This document shows positions 14,239 to 14,434 of a DNA stretch of 14,434 nt, piece after piece. Position 1 is the first letter of the stretch; each line of letters starts with the position of its first letter. Source of the DNA: an uncultured Elusimicrobium sp. (GTDB lineage Bacteria; Elusimicrobiota; Elusimicrobia; Elusimicrobiales; Elusimicrobiaceae); NCBI GenBank assembly GCA_946061795.1, contig CAMGSK010000018.1:1-14434 (forward strand). The letters are read 5' to 3'. The position numbers and the translations under genes were made by a program. The notes under the pieces are model-generated. The model had not been told where the DNA came from, did no database searches, and saw only the letters and a program-made list of their open reading frames with translations.

Positions 14239-14434
14239 CTACTGGGATATAAACCTGGAAATGCACTTTAAATAATTTTCTTTCGTACATTCAAAAAAAT
14301 AATCCAAGTCATTTTCTCCAACGATTTTTGCGCCCATTAACTGGTGAAAACGAATCACTTTTTTATTTTCTTTACGTACGTCAAAATGAAATTTCGTAAA
14401 GCCTGTTTTTTTAAAGGCAAATTGCTTACAGAGA
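14239..14434 (-). CDS. GNAT-family N-acetyltransferase, C-terminal end (5' part outside window)
   Basis: An open minus-strand frame runs from the right edge to a TAG at 14239-14241 and encodes 64 residues. It reads KKTGFTKFHFDVRKENKKV, then IRFHQLMGAKIVGENDLDYFF. The GF-x5-FDVRKENKxVIRFHxxxGA block is the last strand-helix-strand of GNAT acetyltransferases that accompany sugar or amino-acid acylation, with the region for CoA contact lying upstream, outside the window. The stop lies 24 bases before the next start, so it belongs to the same operon. It may acylate the amino sugar or a sugar-linked substituent. Reading frame and family are well supported for so short a piece; exact substrate is not. 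Confidence 0.75.
   Translation of the reverse strand, partial: LCKQFAFKKTGFTKFHFDVRKENKKVIRFHQLMGAKIVGENDLDYFFECTKENYLKCISRFISQ

Overview
The window looks like chromosomal DNA of a Gram-negative-type (diderm), probably anaerobic bacterium. A partial beta-strand-rich envelope protein, two lipobox lipoproteins, a membrane redox protein and surface-glycan genes all point that way. Composition is about 50-55% GC on the left and clearly AT-richer in parts of the right. Gene order and protein flavour would fit a gut-associated lineage such as Elusimicrobiota, but that is a guess; no phylogenetic marker is present.

Left part (1-2737): the 3' end of an envelope/outer-membrane-like protein (+) converges on ogt (-), an O6-alkylguanine-DNA repair protein, with a shared bidirectional terminator between them. 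Upstream of ogt lies an iron-containing alcohol dehydrogenase (-) with its own terminator. ogt appears to be transcribed from an extended -10 promoter whose predicted start coincides with its ATG, so the mRNA may be leaderless. The ADH has a roughly 200-base leader and faces away from a MerR-family regulator.

Centre (2688-7934): a compact eight-gene + strand operon. It opens with a textbook MerR promoter: a 19-base spacer holding a 22-base dyad. The genes are an AdhR-like MerR regulator with Cys52, an iron-sulfur-flavoprotein-type NAD(P)H:FMN reductase, a DUF3737 beta-helix protein, a membrane-anchored cupin, a second reductase of the same type, a flavodoxin lipoprotein, a DUF4405 membrane protein with His residues that could hold haem, and a DUF362 lipoprotein. 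Spacing is tight or overlapping throughout, and a strong hairpin terminator follows. I read this as a thiol/electrophile-responsive redox operon whose last three genes may form an envelope electron-transfer module. The divergent ADH and ogt fit the same theme of carbonyl and alkylation stress. This is the most interesting part of the window.

Right part (7939-14434): a small TM1266-like ACT-fold protein (-), a family 2 glycosyltransferase (+) with its own promoter, and then a minus-strand glycan cassette that enters from beyond the right edge. In transcription order the cassette is: GNAT acetyltransferase (partial), left-handed beta-helix acyltransferase, DegT-type sugar aminotransferase, DUF1796 papain-like protein, GT-B glycosyltransferase, GT-A-like glycosyltransferase. 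These genes are chained by overlaps or short gaps. All except the aminotransferase are AT-rich, suggesting a mosaic, horizontally exchanged surface-polysaccharide locus that makes or transfers an N-acylated amino sugar. I saw no tRNA, rRNA, CRISPR array, insertion sequence or prophage gene.
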